Shown piece by piece: positions 1-13,600 of a stretch of 64,000 nucleotides of DNA. Numbering within the stretch: position 1 is the stretch's first letter; each line of letters starts with the position of its first letter. Source of the DNA: Erythrocercus mccallii (Eukaryota; Chordata; Aves; Passeriformes; Dicruridae); the NCBI GenBank assembly GCA_013397435.1, contig VZRG01002017.1, forward strand, positions 67,407 to 131,406, written 5' to 3'. The position numbers and the translations under genes were made by a program. A model generated the notes under the pieces. It searched no databases, was not told the DNA's origin, and saw nothing but the letters and a program-made list of their open reading frames with translations.

Positions 1-3000
1 TTTGAATATATAGCGAACCAGAATATATACAGCAAAAATCTACTTAGGAAGTTGACTAAATTTCTTTTCCTTATTATTTATAGGTTTATAATTTGTACCA
101 AAACTGATACTAGGCAAAGAACACATTTGCCCCCCGGCCCCACCAAAAAATCCTGTTTATTACATTTTCCTCCTCTCTATCCCCTCAACAAAATGCTGAA
201 AATTCTGGAGAACACTCTGAAAATACCTATGAGCTAATGCAAAGAATTCTCCAAAAGTTCAGGGAAGGGAAATGCTAAACATATTACAACTTTCAACACA
301 ACACCCAAGATGATAAAACTCAGTGATCTGATGTGGTATCTTTTTGACCAGAAACAAACAAGGGCTGTTTTAATGCCAAGTTCTTTCTTTTGACATGCAT
401 TTTAAGAGGTAAAATCTGAAAATTACTGATGTCAAAACCTTATCAGAATAATTCTGCTTGCAATTTTATTGGAAGTCAAACAGAATAAGAACTTGCAGAG
501 ACAGACCAAAAGGTAGCTATCATAATATAGCTAAATAAGCTATATAGATTAATAGTTCAATAATATAAATAAAAGTACAGATGGGAACTGAAGTTTTGGT
601 GAAGTAGCATAGAGATTAAAGACAACTACAGTTTAGACCAAAACCCAAATGCTTTTATGTCAGTTAACCCACATATATTGGAAATATTGAGTGAGGATGC
701 ACAGGATGAATGGCTAAGCAGAACAAAAATAGGAACCACAAGTACTGTGGTACAGCAGAAAGAGGCTGAAGGCCTCCATAGAGTCCAGCTTGCAAAAGTC
801 TGGGTTACTTCCAAGCCTCAAAAAGAAACAGTTTCTGAAGTTGCAGGTCTGTGCCATAAAATTCATTGTAAAATCTTCCAAGAGGTCATACAGCCAGAGG
901 TCAGCAAAGAGGAGGAAATATAATAGAGGATCATTAGTCTGACCACAATTGTACACAATTTTTTAGAGCAAACTTTGATGGAAAGAATAATTAAAGACAT
1001 GGAAGGAAGTGGAAAGAAATGCTGCACAGGTTTATTAAAGTAGAACAAGCAAGACTAAACATGAAAGTAAATAATTAAGACTGAGGAGAGGCAGCTAATT
1101 CAACCTACATGGACATTGGTAAAAATACTTAATGATGTGGTGTAAGAGAGAAAACATTAAGTAAAAAACTAGAGATTAATATAATATTAGATTAGAAATT
1201 AGGAGAATAACTGGCTAAATGGGAGATTACAGCAAAATTAGAAGCCTGGAAATGAAGGGTAATTAACAGGTAATGTGTCATTACTTTTTCTTAGAATAAG
1301 TTTAATTCCCTTTTTTTTAATGAATATGGCGCAGAAACGTGTTTGCAGCATTAAAATTTGCTGTTGTCTCAGAACATAAGGGTTCCAATACAGAGGAAGA
1401 TCAGTGAAAAAATGCTGAAGTACATTAAAAGCTGGAATGAGACGTGGGATGAAAATGTCATTTGTACCAAGCACAAGGTTACACATGTGGGTCAAGCATT
1501 CTTGCTATAAATATATCTATTGGTAAAAACTAAAGAGGAAAAAAACCTGAGATGGATGGAAGCTCCTAAACAATGATGAACTACCAATATAATTCAGATG
1601 TGAAAGAGTCAGATTGCAGACAAGGATTCTATTAGGCAAGGTTTTTGAGAGATGCAAAAAAATAATTGATTACTTGCAAAGAACTAGTAAGATCTAGCTG
1701 ATCCATTCTGTGTCTGAAGAACATGATCTCCAGATAGAGCAGGTACTATATATTAGTTTCTCCATCCCCTTATTATTCAAGCTTTTCAAAGAAAATCAAG
1801 CTGTACTGCAGGACCTTAAAGTATGTTTGATGTCTTTAGCTTGTAAGCTCTTCCCCTTTATGTCCCAGTTCCACATGAGGACATTAGGCCTTGCTTCCCC
1901 TCTTTCTCCCTTATGTCCCAGTTTCCATGGGAAGGCAACTCAGATGAGAGATGGAAGGGAGACATACTGCAACTGGTTCCCCAGTTTGAACAGAGAAGGG
2001 AAATACACAGCAGATGTATTTCCTTATGGAGCAGTACACGTTTTGCCTAAGAGAGATGACTTTTTTTTGCCCAACAGCTTGATGACTGAGAGGTACACTG
2101 TCTATAAAACAGTCAGGCAGCAGGGGGAAAAGAGAAAAAACAAAGGAAAAGAAGCCATGAAGAAAAGAAAATATTAGAACAAAAACAAACTGAAGCAACT
2201 AGCAATAAAATTCAAAACAACATATAAGAGGTCAGCTGGGATAGAGGATCATCCCTCTAGCCTTGAAAGCAGGAAGGCCCTAGCACAGCCTTTCAGCAGG
2301 AATTAAAAACTACAAAGAAAAGCTAGATTCAAACAGAACTTAATCAGCTGTTGGAAGAACTTTCGTGACCAGGTTGACTGGCTATAGCATTTCCAGTGAT
2401 TCAGAAGTTCTCCTCCAGAGCAACATTCCTAATTATAAGGTTAATATGGGTCTAATTTCATCGCTCTGTATATTCTTTTTAAGCAGAGCTGAACTTCCAG
2501 AACTCGGCAAACCACAGGGATGATGTTTTCTACAGTTCTTGCTCTGCAGTGTAGAAGAAATCCTTGTGGTGTAAGTGAATTCCTTCTATCTCCAATGCAC
2601 AGAAACTAGTTCCCATGAAATAATGGACACCATTCTCTTGATACTAAAGAAACGTACAGCTTCTGCTGAATGGGAAACCATAGAGAGAAGATGGAAACAC
2701 TGAAAGGTTTTTGGAAAAGAGTTAAGGAGTTTCTCATTTCAAACTGCCACCTTTGACTTTGTTTTAGTAATTTTTAAAATTTTGTCCCTGTCTCTTTTAC
2801 AACATCTCCAAAACAATCAAAGAAAACAATAACAGTGCTCAGGAGTCCTTTCAGAGACTATATTGAATTTTGTCAACTGTAGATTTTGTAGGAAGAGACA
2901 GAAAGCCTAGAAAGGTAAAATATGGAGTAGAATTGAAGATTTCTGACCCTGCTGCCAGAAAGCAGCAGACTTTTAATAATTCAATGAAGGCTACAATTTC

Positions 3001-6000
3001 ATGTGTAGATCATATTCCACTTTCTTTGAAGAGAATCCCCATAGAGCATCAGGGGCTTTTTCCACTGTGGGAGTTAAGAAACGCAGACAGTACAACCAAA
3101 CTTCAAAATAACTGTTTTACTATTCATCTTTGAAGAAGCTGTAAGTTTCTGTAAGCTTTAGCCTTACCAACTTCCCAGGAAACTCCATACTGTATAAGAG
3201 GGTGTTACAGAAATTTGTAATCATTCTCAAATATATTGGATGGGGAAGATAATGGCAAAATAACAAGTAGGTTGTTAGCATACCACGCATGCCAGAATTA
3301 TCAATTACATGCTCTTTTAGAGAAAGAATAAACTGAAAGTAGTGTTAAAATTTTCCATTACAAATTAAAATTTTTCAAACAAGTTGTGAAGAAGACCATT
3401 ACATAGCCTGCAACAGTATGTCAAATGTTTTCTAAGATAACTGAAACTCGTTCTAGTGCTAATTAGCTTTAAATGATTCTGCCCTGATACTGCCCAGCTG
3501 GACAGCTGTTTGGATGTCAGGAACTCTTCTGAAATTACCAAAGGAGGAGGAAGAACTGTACTTTCAGCTTTATTCAACAGGCAAGCATGATGTAGTTTCT
3601 CAGGGTATGATTTCTGTATGATAAGATGCTCCAGTTTTCATTCCCATGCAAATAGTCAAGGCAAACTTCCACAGAGATTGCCCATAGCCAGATAAAAAAA
3701 AGAAAACCCTGAGTATTTTTAGGCTGAGATTATCGCAACTAAAAAAAAAGGGGGGGGTGTTTTTTTCAGGAAAATTGATGGCTAAGATGCTTATTTATTG
3801 CAGGAAAACACATAGCAATAGATCAGACACAATAACAGAGAGGTTAACAAGAGCTAACATACCACCATCTACTGCATTAGTATTAGAATTCCTTTTGTTT
3901 ACAGAGTTAATACTTGTAATTGTTCAACCAGAGAGAACTGAACATTTTCCTTGAAAAAGAATTAATATTACCTATTTGCATGACTTAAAAAGTTACTTGT
4001 GAATTCTCAAAGTCAAAAGTTTTCAGGCTCAAGTAGTTAACAGCACAGCACAGATAAAATTAGAAGGATTTTCAATGGCTGACCAACTGCAAATTTCATT
4101 ATACGGATTCAAGTGCAGACATTATCCATTCAGGCTGTCCTTGTCTGTGACTAAAGAAAGATCTTGTCTTGTGCTAGAAAGAGAACCATATTTCCCTTAG
4201 CACAAAATCTTGAAGTATGTTAGACAACTACCTTATTTATTGACTATTTACTGCATTGATGGATTGTACACTAACACAATAAACAGTGTCTTGAGGGAAT
4301 GAAAAGTATTTCTACTTTCATTAAGGCTCTAACTTTCTTTTTCTGGAAACATTTTCTTTCTAGGGTTTTCAAGGTGAAAGCATACACCATTTGGTGCCTT
4401 GCTATAATAAAGTAAATACTTCCTTTTCCTAACATACTGACCTTGTGATCTATCACTGCTGGAATTTCTATTTCTGGGAACCTTTGAGAAGTTATAGTTT
4501 TCCTCTCCAGGAGAACAGACATCTTTCTGAGCTCTACCTGATTCAGAGCTAGTTTAAAATGAATAGAGAGTTTTCTTGGTATCAGATTCCACAACCAGAA
4601 TGAAAAAGGTGAAATTAATAAAATGTCAGGGAAAATTGCGATTATATTCCAGAAATGCTATTAAACTGTCAAGCTTCTGATGAATTCACATAAGCACCCT
4701 TAAAACCAGGCTGAACATTCCTCATTTAAGTTATCTTTATATCTTGTTTGGGAGCAAAAGTTGTTACTGGGAGAAGAAAAGACACCAGTCATGGAAGGAC
4801 AGACTCTCGAGCCAGGTGAGAGAAAAAAGCTTAGGGCAGAACAGCTTAGCAAGAAAATCATCACTCTGAAAAGGTTAGTGTTACAAGAAGAAAATTAACC
4901 AGATATGAAGTCAGATAGAACTGTGCTCCAGCATGTACTCAGCAAGTCTCAGGACCCCAGGGTCATCTCTTCAGTCTTCCCACAGGCACTGTTCCCATCT
5001 GTTTTTCCATGCCATTCTTACATCTCTCCCTGTCAGCCTTTGTGCAGAAGGAGATGAACACGGATCAGATTTTAACCTCTCATTCACTGGGGTCTTACTG
5101 TGTCCTGCACAGGGGCTGGAAGACACTTAAAAAGGTGTTGAAAACACAAGGCCATTTAAGTAAACACCAAATATTGGATGATCAAGATTCATAAATTTTC
5201 CATGAAGACAGGAGTACAGTGAGCCAGCTTAGCAACCAGGGACTTTAACGCCTTTAAGGCCTGGTAGTCACTCATTAGTATCTGTAATAATGGGTCATCA
5301 GTGTCAATATGAATTTCCTGAACAGCAGCCTCCAAGATTGCTGCAAGGCATTTCATTCATAGAACAAAGAAACAAAACAATAGTGGGAGCTCATTACTTC
5401 AGAGGTTTTCTAAACTCTTTGGATTGTGTAAAATAAATATTCAAAAGAAATCATAGATGCAGTTTGATCTGCGCTAAAGTTGCTGAAAAGTCCATCGAGG
5501 ATCCCTCAGAGGCATGAGAAAGAACAGTATTACCTTTACATCCAGACACATAGAAATAATACACTTGTTCCTGTTTCAGAGCCTAACCTTATATTTTCTG
5601 AAGTCTGGAACCATTGGTGGCAGACAAATCCCTATTATTGCCTGTAGGCATTCCTCAAAACATATCAATTATCCTATCCAGTTGCATTTCAGATGAATTA
5701 TTCTCTTGTTACCAAGGCAACCAAATATGTCTAACAAGAAATAACCATATTTTTTGTTCATGCATACCTGGGTTGCCAGAGCAACCTTATAAACTGGATC
5801 ACCCAAACAAAGTGCATGCAAAGTCTCAAGGGAACATGGTTCTTATCAGCTGTGGGATGTCTGCCTATTGAGCCAAGAGCATCACCTCCCATCCCAGTCT
5901 GCCACTGGTATAACATTGGAAAGACCCAAGGGCTTTGGAGACCATCACACTTCTCAAACAACATGAGAGGAAGTAGAAGGCAACACTCATGGGAAAAGCA

Positions 6001-7165
6001 GAGCACCCTCAAATGTCTGTAGTTAGAAAAGAAAGCTTGTAAAATCTGTATAAAGAAATCTCTGTATTTAACTGTATTTCAGCCACAATTCCTGCAAGGA
6101 GTAAAAGATGGTTTATCCTGGTTGACACTTGCAGACAAGTTATGTTCATTACCAGCTCAACTGCATACATTGGTCACAGGCCATCAGTAGTCATTTTCTT
6201 TGGATAGGTAAGACTTCAAAGCTAAATGGAAAGACCAATCTATAAGCAGACTTAACACCAAAATACTTTCAATGCTCTTGGTACCAATTTGTGTGGAGAC
6301 TAGCCCTATGTGATAAGAGAAAGAAATGAAGAAAATTATTTTAAAAGTGTCTTGAAATAATCCTTTATTCCTGAAGTCAGGAAAAAAATAACAGTAAAAT
6401 AGTGACCTGAATGGTGATCTCCAGTCAGTATATTTATTATTAACATCACTTGCTTATCTGTGCAGTAATACTTCCTTTGTTGGATTTTTATGTTTATTCA
6501 GGAAGAAATTCAAGAAATAATGAAACCCGTCCTGTGGCAGTACACTACAACATAGTGTGAAACATAAGCTCTCTAAACACATTAATGAAGGAATAGTATT
6601 CAGAATTCCAAGTTACAACGCAATTAAATAGTTTTACACGCACACACACAGAGAAAGAGTACAATAATAATGTCTGGTCATTTTTCATTGTAAAGAAGTT
6701 TCTGTTTTCCAAAACAGCCACAGCTTAGAAACAAGATCAGCAGGGAATAAAGGTAAGAAGCATATTGTTTTCTACTTGATATAGGCAGAAAGGTAGTGCT
6801 CCAAACCCTCGCTTAAGAGGGAGTTTAGAAAGTTGTGCCAAAGAGTGGCATGATTGCTACTGCTCCTCACCTCCAGTTTCAGATATGCTGTTGAGCTGTG
6901 TCAGATGCCAAAGTATGTCCCAGACATACAGCCACTGACTATCTCTCAGACTAAGACAGAAAAAATATTGTATTAAAATATGTATCCTAATTAAACAGGA
7001 ATTTATGACATGTTATTAAAGTATGTTGCGGAGTATGTAGTCCAGACTACAATTCAGTCCAGAAAAAAGGTTAAGATCTGGGTTTAAGATGAGCCTAATA
7101 CGAATTACTAGAGGAATAAAAGGGATAATCAGGTTCTCCTTATGGCAAAGTGCTAATTTACATTT
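1..7165. other. Non-genic AT-rich DNA, first segment
   Basis: No supportable gene is seen. The longest open frame ends at 2177 (155 codons when read from a GTG). Its first in-frame ATG is near 1829, it has no recognisable domain, and its tail is simply purine-rich DNA at about 2116-2180. A run of nine A then eight G then T-rich sequence lies at 3741-3766. Two RFX-type motifs at 5708-5785 are listed separately. A loose 30-bp direct repeat occurs at about 1850-1877 and 1902-1930. Intergenic or intronic DNA is the best reading. Confidence 0.7.
5708..5785. promoter_or_regulatory. Paired RFX-type X-box motifs
   Basis: Two inverted-repeat motifs fit the X-box consensus GTNRCC-N(0-3)-RGYAAC. At 5708-5721 the sequence is GTTACCAAGGCAAC, and at 5772-5785 it is GTTGCCAGAGCAAC. 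Both have complete half-sites and a two-base spacer, and their centres are 64 bp apart. RFX-family factors bind such sites in ciliary, neural and immune enhancers. The sequence shows only the motifs. Function as an enhancer is inferred, and no promoter or exon is visible next to them. Confidence 0.4.
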
Positions 7166-7240
7166 TATATATATATGTGTATATATATATACGTATGTAT
7201 ATTATATATACATATATATATATATAAAATATGTATTATA
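7166..7240. repeat. (TA)n-rich microsatellite
   Basis: About 75 bp composed almost entirely of alternating T and A, with scattered TG and CG steps that interrupt the array into several shorter runs. It is an imperfect dinucleotide repeat and is likely length-polymorphic. Confidence 0.85.
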
Positions 7241-10200
7241 TAACTGAGATGTGTGACTTGCAACCTAGGAAAAGTATAAGAGTAACTTTATATACCTTGC
7301 ACAACCCTGAAGGTTAAAACTCCATCTCTATTTAGATCTGGGTAAAGTAAAAGGACAAAGAAACACAGTAACAAAGCATAAGGTGCAATGCAATACAGTG
7401 TCATGGGAAAGCAGCAAGCACCTCAGGTATCCCACAAGATGCTAAACAAAAATTTCCCCTCTTTTGCAGTAATTTTCAAGGTTTTTTCTTTTTCCCCCAT
7501 CTCCCACAGGCAAAAAAAACCAAAAAAAAAACCCTAAAAAACCCCACAGCTGACAGCCTTTTGCAGAAACAAAGTATTTTGATGTCTTTTTCACCCAGAG
7601 AAAAACCACAGAGGAATATATTTGCTTAGGAGACTGACCTGTAAAGTTGCTAAGCCAAGTTCATGTCTCAGCAGCTCATTCCCAAAAACTGGTATCATGG
7701 CAGGCCAGTGACTTCATAACTTAAGCATAAAGCATTAGAAAAAGTCCAAGTTTTCATCCCTCCAGCCTTATTAAAACCATTATACTCCTGAAGAATATGC
7801 TGCATTTAACAAAATAGCACATTGTTTTGCAATTATCCTGATAAGGTCTACCTGGTCCTATAACAAATCACAGGAAGACTCTTCAAGACCATCAGCTGAA
7901 GCTAGCATCAGTAAATAGCTAGAAGAGTGTTGTATTTTGCTGTCACTGTGAATTTAGCTAGGCACTAGAAAGTTTCTTAAAAAGATGCCCAGGTGCCGGA
8001 GGAAAACAATTCTGAAAGGTGACCCCTGCATATGTACATTTTCCACATCACTAATGTTTACTGGAAATTGATTTGTTTGTAACTGTTAATGCCCCTCCAC
8101 TAAAGGCAGAAATTGATCTTTGCTGCAGTCACCTCTAGAAACTACCATCTGCTACAGGCTGTCACTTAGAGCAGTATTTGTAATTCTTCTGAAGGAAAGT
8201 GCTGAAGATGCTTTTTGACTTGAAATACATCTATGGTACAACTGGGATGGCAAATTGACTTTGATCCTTTTGCTGGGGTAGCAGCAGCTGTGGCAGTCAC
8301 ACAAACACCAGGTATAAGTCACACCCCTGTTCATAACCTGGAGCTTCTCAAGAGGATGCTTAGACCACACTCTTTCCTCTCCTCCAGAATATTCATTTCT
8401 CTATGGGCCTCTAAAAATGTAAAACCTCCAATGACAGGGAGGGCACAGAATCCATTCCAATACTTGACTACACATACCTTGAAAGACATCTTTAATATTT
8501 AGTATAAGAGTCCCTTGCTGTGTTTTAGCCACACTGCTGCAACAGGTAGGGCCATGTGCAGGTCCTTCCCCTCCACACTCATACCATGTTCTTAAGGATC
8601 TACCTTGAGGCTGTTATTCATTTCTATAGATCAGATAGACTCAGTTCTCTGAAGACTTCCACACAAATCATAGTTACTTAACCTCTGAAAGTTCTTGCTG
8701 TCCTTCCTTAGTCCCTGTAGATCATCCCCCACAAGTGTCATTTGTTGAGCACACATAGGGACAGACTCTGCTTGCGAGATCTTTTGGTGTCATCTACTGT
8801 TCATGAAAGCTTTCTCCTTATCTACTTCCCCATCTAGAATTTTTGGGGTTTAAAAATGAGTCAGCTGAGCCTGGAGGCCACAGGGAGATCTGATCGTGCC
8901 TTTTTTATGTTAGCTGATATATTCCACAGGTAAATAAGAACCATTTCAATTAACGAGATTCTCATTTACTGTACAAAGCATAAGAGATTTGGTCTACAGC
9001 AGGTCTCTTGGCAGGGAGTTGTACATTATGGCAGCTGGAAGTGCCACTATTTCATTTGCAATTAGGCAACAACAAAAACCATTCCAACAATAACCTTCTA
9101 TACACATCCTACACTACTCAAGAATCTGACAACATTAAGCCCATACACATAGATTTATCTCTATGTGCACAAGGAATTGTTTGTAAGATAATAATGAGGT
9201 TACTTAGGAGGACACAATGCGTCTTTTTAGATTTCTTTCTTCCCAAAAGTGTAGCTTTTTGGTAACTACAAATTGCACAAAAACCAGCACATCTTATATA
9301 TAAGATAGAGAAGTTATTTCCCCACATGTAAATATTAAACTATAGATAAAGCTGCTGGGAAAGATCTAATGCAGTAGTTTAATGCGTGAGGAACAGGAGG
9401 CAGCTGCACAGAGGGAACTGTGCAAATGAAAGGGGACCAGTTGCATTTGCTTCCTAAAGCACACACTAGACAAGTGAGCACAGCATGTTTCATTAGAAAC
9501 AATGCAGTCTCCTTTTCAGCTAGCTGGCACTTTGGCAAGGCTGCTGATAGATCAGAAACCCAGAGCACAATTTGTTTGCCATGCTGTAGCCTACTTTTGT
9601 TTGATCAGACAGCCACTGTTGAATGTGACCCTGCTGTCAACAACAAACCTCCAGACCCACATTCACACGTCAGAGCAAGCGTGTTGTGTGTGAATGTGTG
9701 TACGTGAGCTCTCGCTCATGCTGTGATTAAAAATGTAAGCACCTACTATTTTCAGTCTGAAAGGCAGCCAAAACCTTTTTTGTTCAAATTGGCACAGGGA
9801 AGTCTTCTCGTGCCCATTCCATCGTATTAGCAGCAGTCTATAAAATGGCAAAGAAGGATGGATAATTTTGAAACTGCTTGTGACTGGAATGTTATGGTTT
9901 GACTTGCAGTGTTGAAGTAAAGGCAAAACATGCCTTTGTGCAGGGTACATTTGGAGCATAATTGCACGCTCTTTGCAGGAAACCAGTCTTCTCAGCACTA
10001 AAAGGTCTCTCAATGCTTTTAATAAAGGGCCTGACTCAGCTCCTCCAAAATAAACTGAATCAGACCCTACCAAACCTGCCTCTCAGTAAGGTCCAAAGGT
10101 TTTACCACTGTGCTGGTAGGAGGATAAATGAGTCTACTATTGGGCATTTAGACATACAGTTTCCATCTCTCAAAAATATTCTCAGTTCAGGAGCTGAAAA

Positions 10201-10633
10201 TTAACACTTGCAAATATAAAAAAGGTGGCACGGAAATACTGCCTCAGTGATCAATTCAAATACTTCTTTGTTTCCTTCATCTTTCAGATGACAAGTCTGT
10301 ATTCTGTGATCTTCCCTGTTAACTGAGCTGACAGCACCTTCCACTTGGAGACACACCACAGTAAAGCAAGAGCTGCAGACAGGAGATGAGGCACTGACTT
10401 ACAGAGGACAAAACAGAAGCTCGGAAAACACCATAAGACAACATAGAAATATTTCTGGGTTTTTTTGAGAGAAAGAAGCTCTCTCTTGAATTCTAAAAAA
10501 GGCAACACTTCTCCACAGAAAATGGGGTAGGACAGGGGGCTAACCATTCCCAGTCCTTGAGAAACCCTTCTTTTGTTTAACCACTTGACCATTTACTCAG
10601 TTCTTAAATATCTCAAGAAATTTCAACTGCAGA
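7241..10633. other. Non-genic DNA between two microsatellites
   Basis: No gene is recognised. Open frames of 60 to 136 codons occur on both strands near 8.2, 9.4-9.7 and 9.7-10.6 kb, but they overlap each other in several frames and match no family I know. A C/A-rich low-complexity run lies at about 7508-7546. A TGAGTCAGC element (AP-1/MARE-like half site) lies at 8858-8866, but a single such site has little weight. Confidence 0.65.
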
Positions 10634-10659
10634 CCATCATCCATCCATCCATCCATCCA
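10634..10659 (+). repeat. (CATC)n microsatellite
   Basis: A short tetranucleotide array with about six consecutive CATC units in plus-strand reading. The first unit boundary is slightly irregular. Confidence 0.9.
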
Positions 10660-13600
10660 ATAATTTCTCTATAAAAATCACATAATAATGCCTCCATCCC
10701 CTCCCACCTCCCTTTTTGCCCTTAGAAAGCCCAGCAGGACTGTCTGAATGCAGAATGCAGTATCAAAACTACTTCATAAAATGTGACGTCTTAATAAATA
10801 TGCATACATTTAAATATGCTCTGCAAAATACTCATATTTAAGAAACCAGCCTAAATATCACAAAAATAAAATAGCATCTTCACAGCAGAAACACATTATG
10901 CATAACTAGATACTAAAAAGACTGTTGAAGACAGTTTATTCCTAGATGTTGCTCTGTTTCTTCTATTCCACTAACACATTAGAAAATGCATTAAAGTAAT
11001 ATAAAGTATCAAAAGAAACCTTAATTACTACCATATTTGAGAGAGCATGTCCTTGTTGCCAGAGATTTCTTAGATTGCAGTTCATACATTTTGTAAATGT
11101 CTGTGTCTCACTTGCAGGAATTGTACCCTTTGAATTTCAGTTTCTGCATGTTCAACCACTTCCCAAAGCTGCTAAGAAAGTAAGTGCTGAGATTTGGGGT
11201 TATGCTGTGTGAGTGTGTGGGGTGAGGAATTGGAAGAAAAATGGGATAGGAGCCAAAAAGCAAAACTTTTGGAAAGGAAGGGACCCATAAATGTATTAAA
11301 ACATTGCTGTTTCCTCTTAATTACAGTAAAAAATATGGCTGGAATCAAAATGCCCAGAGAGGTGCAGACATCCAATCTTACTAATTACATAGGTCAGTAA
11401 CAGCTTGCAGAAACCTCTGCAGGTTTCATTGGCCCAAGCAAACCCACCATCCCAAGGATATTGCCCAATGTATCTGAACCCTCCAAATCTACAATTTAAA
11501 CTAGTAAATGCAAAATCACCCAGAACAAAAGCTATGGATTTCCAGCTGGTTACTATCAGGTCGCAGTAATTCTACTGAATTTTTTTTCACACACTCCAGA
11601 TATAATCCCTTTAATTTAGTCATATTCTGTCTGGAGTAATAGATACTATTTTCTGCATTTACAAATTGCCCTTGAACTTCAACTGAGTAGCACATTCTGC
11701 TTCCCCTCCTGATTAGGACTGTTTAGAATTGCTGTGTCCTGTTAAGCAGCTGGCCCATTTCCCCTCAGCAAGCAAATTGTTCTCTTTCCAATACTTGTTA
11801 TTTTTAGAAACAAGAGGTTTTGGATTAAAAAAAATAAATCTTGCATATCACAAGACATTACCCTTGCTTTCAAGGTTTATTTGTTTAATCCTTGTGGTAA
11901 ATCTGACTCACTCACCTTGCCACTATCTCTGCCTCGCCCGTTCACACTAGGCTTGTCTTAAAAACAGCTCTAACCTTGTAAGGAGGAAGATTAGAAAATA
12001 GTCAAATGTGAGTCTGTCAGCTCTTTATTAAAGTCAGGTGTGTTTGGATGCTACTGGCTAGAACTCAGCATATGATTCCAAACAATTTTTATCCAGGACT
12101 GAATCAGAAAATGGTATTTTAAATCCAATAAGGCCCTAGTACTTAACATTCTAGGAGATCAGCCTCAACACACAATTTGCAGAACGCTTGAGGTCTCTGT
12201 ACTATTCCTAAGGAATTTGTGCAACAAATAAAAAAAAAAAAGCATTATTTTTCTTTTAAACTGAAATGTGCACTGCTACTTGAGACCAGCAAGGCATCCA
12301 CAAGCTGGAAGAGACCACCAATGTGACTGTGACTGCAGCTCATCTTGGGGGAATCAATGACATGTGGTAAGATACACAAAAGTATTTTTACACCAGTACC
12401 AACACCTCCCTAAAGGTTACACTTCTGTGATATGCTCTCAGTTTTTTCAGTTCTCCTTCCATTAACTTTGGAGCAAAAACAGCCTTGAAGGGAAAAAGAC
12501 AGAAATAAAAAGGCAAAGCATTAACATGAGAAAAATGAAGTACAGTTGCTCCCAGCTATTTCAGCTGATTGGAAGCAAGGAATCGCTAATAAGAGGTGCA
12601 GTTTAAAGCAGGTTGTGCATATGTTAAGGAGGAGTTCTGATGTGCATTTTGCATCCTGTATTATATATTTGAGTCCAGGAACAGAGACAGAGCTGGGCAA
12701 TCTTAGCACTCTGTGGAGCATGTATTAAAAGGGTCCCAAAAGTAATTAGATAAATTGAATGAAATCTGACTTGACAAGTATGGGTCATCCTATTCTATGA
12801 AGGCTCAAGATGGAGACCAAGGGGGCAAATAACAAGTGATTGAAGGGCACAGCTAATTAAAGTGCCTGCTATATTAATATTTATGTCTAAGTTTCCTGTA
12901 GCTTTGGCCTTGACCTGGCAGCTGGGTATACAATGTGTGTCCTTAATTTTAATAATTTTCAACATTATTTCTCATATGGTTATGAAAGTACTTTAGACAG
13001 GTTGTTATACCTGTCTCTTCCATGCTTGGAATAAAATGGCTGAGAAGTGTAAAAATTGCTGAAAAAAATTAGGTAAGAGGTTCAAAACCAAGTCACTCTG
13101 ATCAAGTCAGCAGAAAAAAATAAAGGTAGGAAACACTGCCAGTTATGAGTGCTGTTCAAAGCTGTCAAAAATGGCCTTCCATCTTCGTGATACCTTATCT
13201 TCATTTTATGGGTAGGGAAACTGAGGAACAGCTGTGAAGGCTCACTGTGAGATGCAGTCACTAAGCATTTGAGAATCACTGCATCCTGGAATTCCTACAC
13301 ATCAGTACTGCAGAGGTGTAAAGCACTCCAGCTGAAAGCAAGTGAAGCTGGAGATGCTTTGCATTTATATACAGAGAATTACTTTGTTATTTCATCAAGT
13401 GTGTGAAAGAGGGACAGTGGGGAGAAGCTTCTATGTATCAAGCCACAAACCCAAAAACCATACAACATCCCTCCCCCTCCCTTTTTCTTGCTGAAATTAA
13501 AAAAAAAGAAAAACAGAACTCATTTCTCTCATCTCACAGAAAAAAAACAAACTGAAATTACAGTTTGGCAATTTCATCCTCAATGACCAAGACATTATTT

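Noticed and set aside
1710..2177. Longest plus-strand open frame, 155 codons
   Set aside because: It opens with GTG, which is not a normal vertebrate start. The first in-frame ATG lies near 1829. No domain is visible, and the C-terminal part is purine-rich low-complexity sequence.
2102..2225. TATA-like CTATAAAAC at 2102-2110 followed by AATAAA at 2204-2209, as in an LTR
   Set aside because: I could not find TG...CA ends or a target-site duplication around it, so the spacing is probably coincidental.
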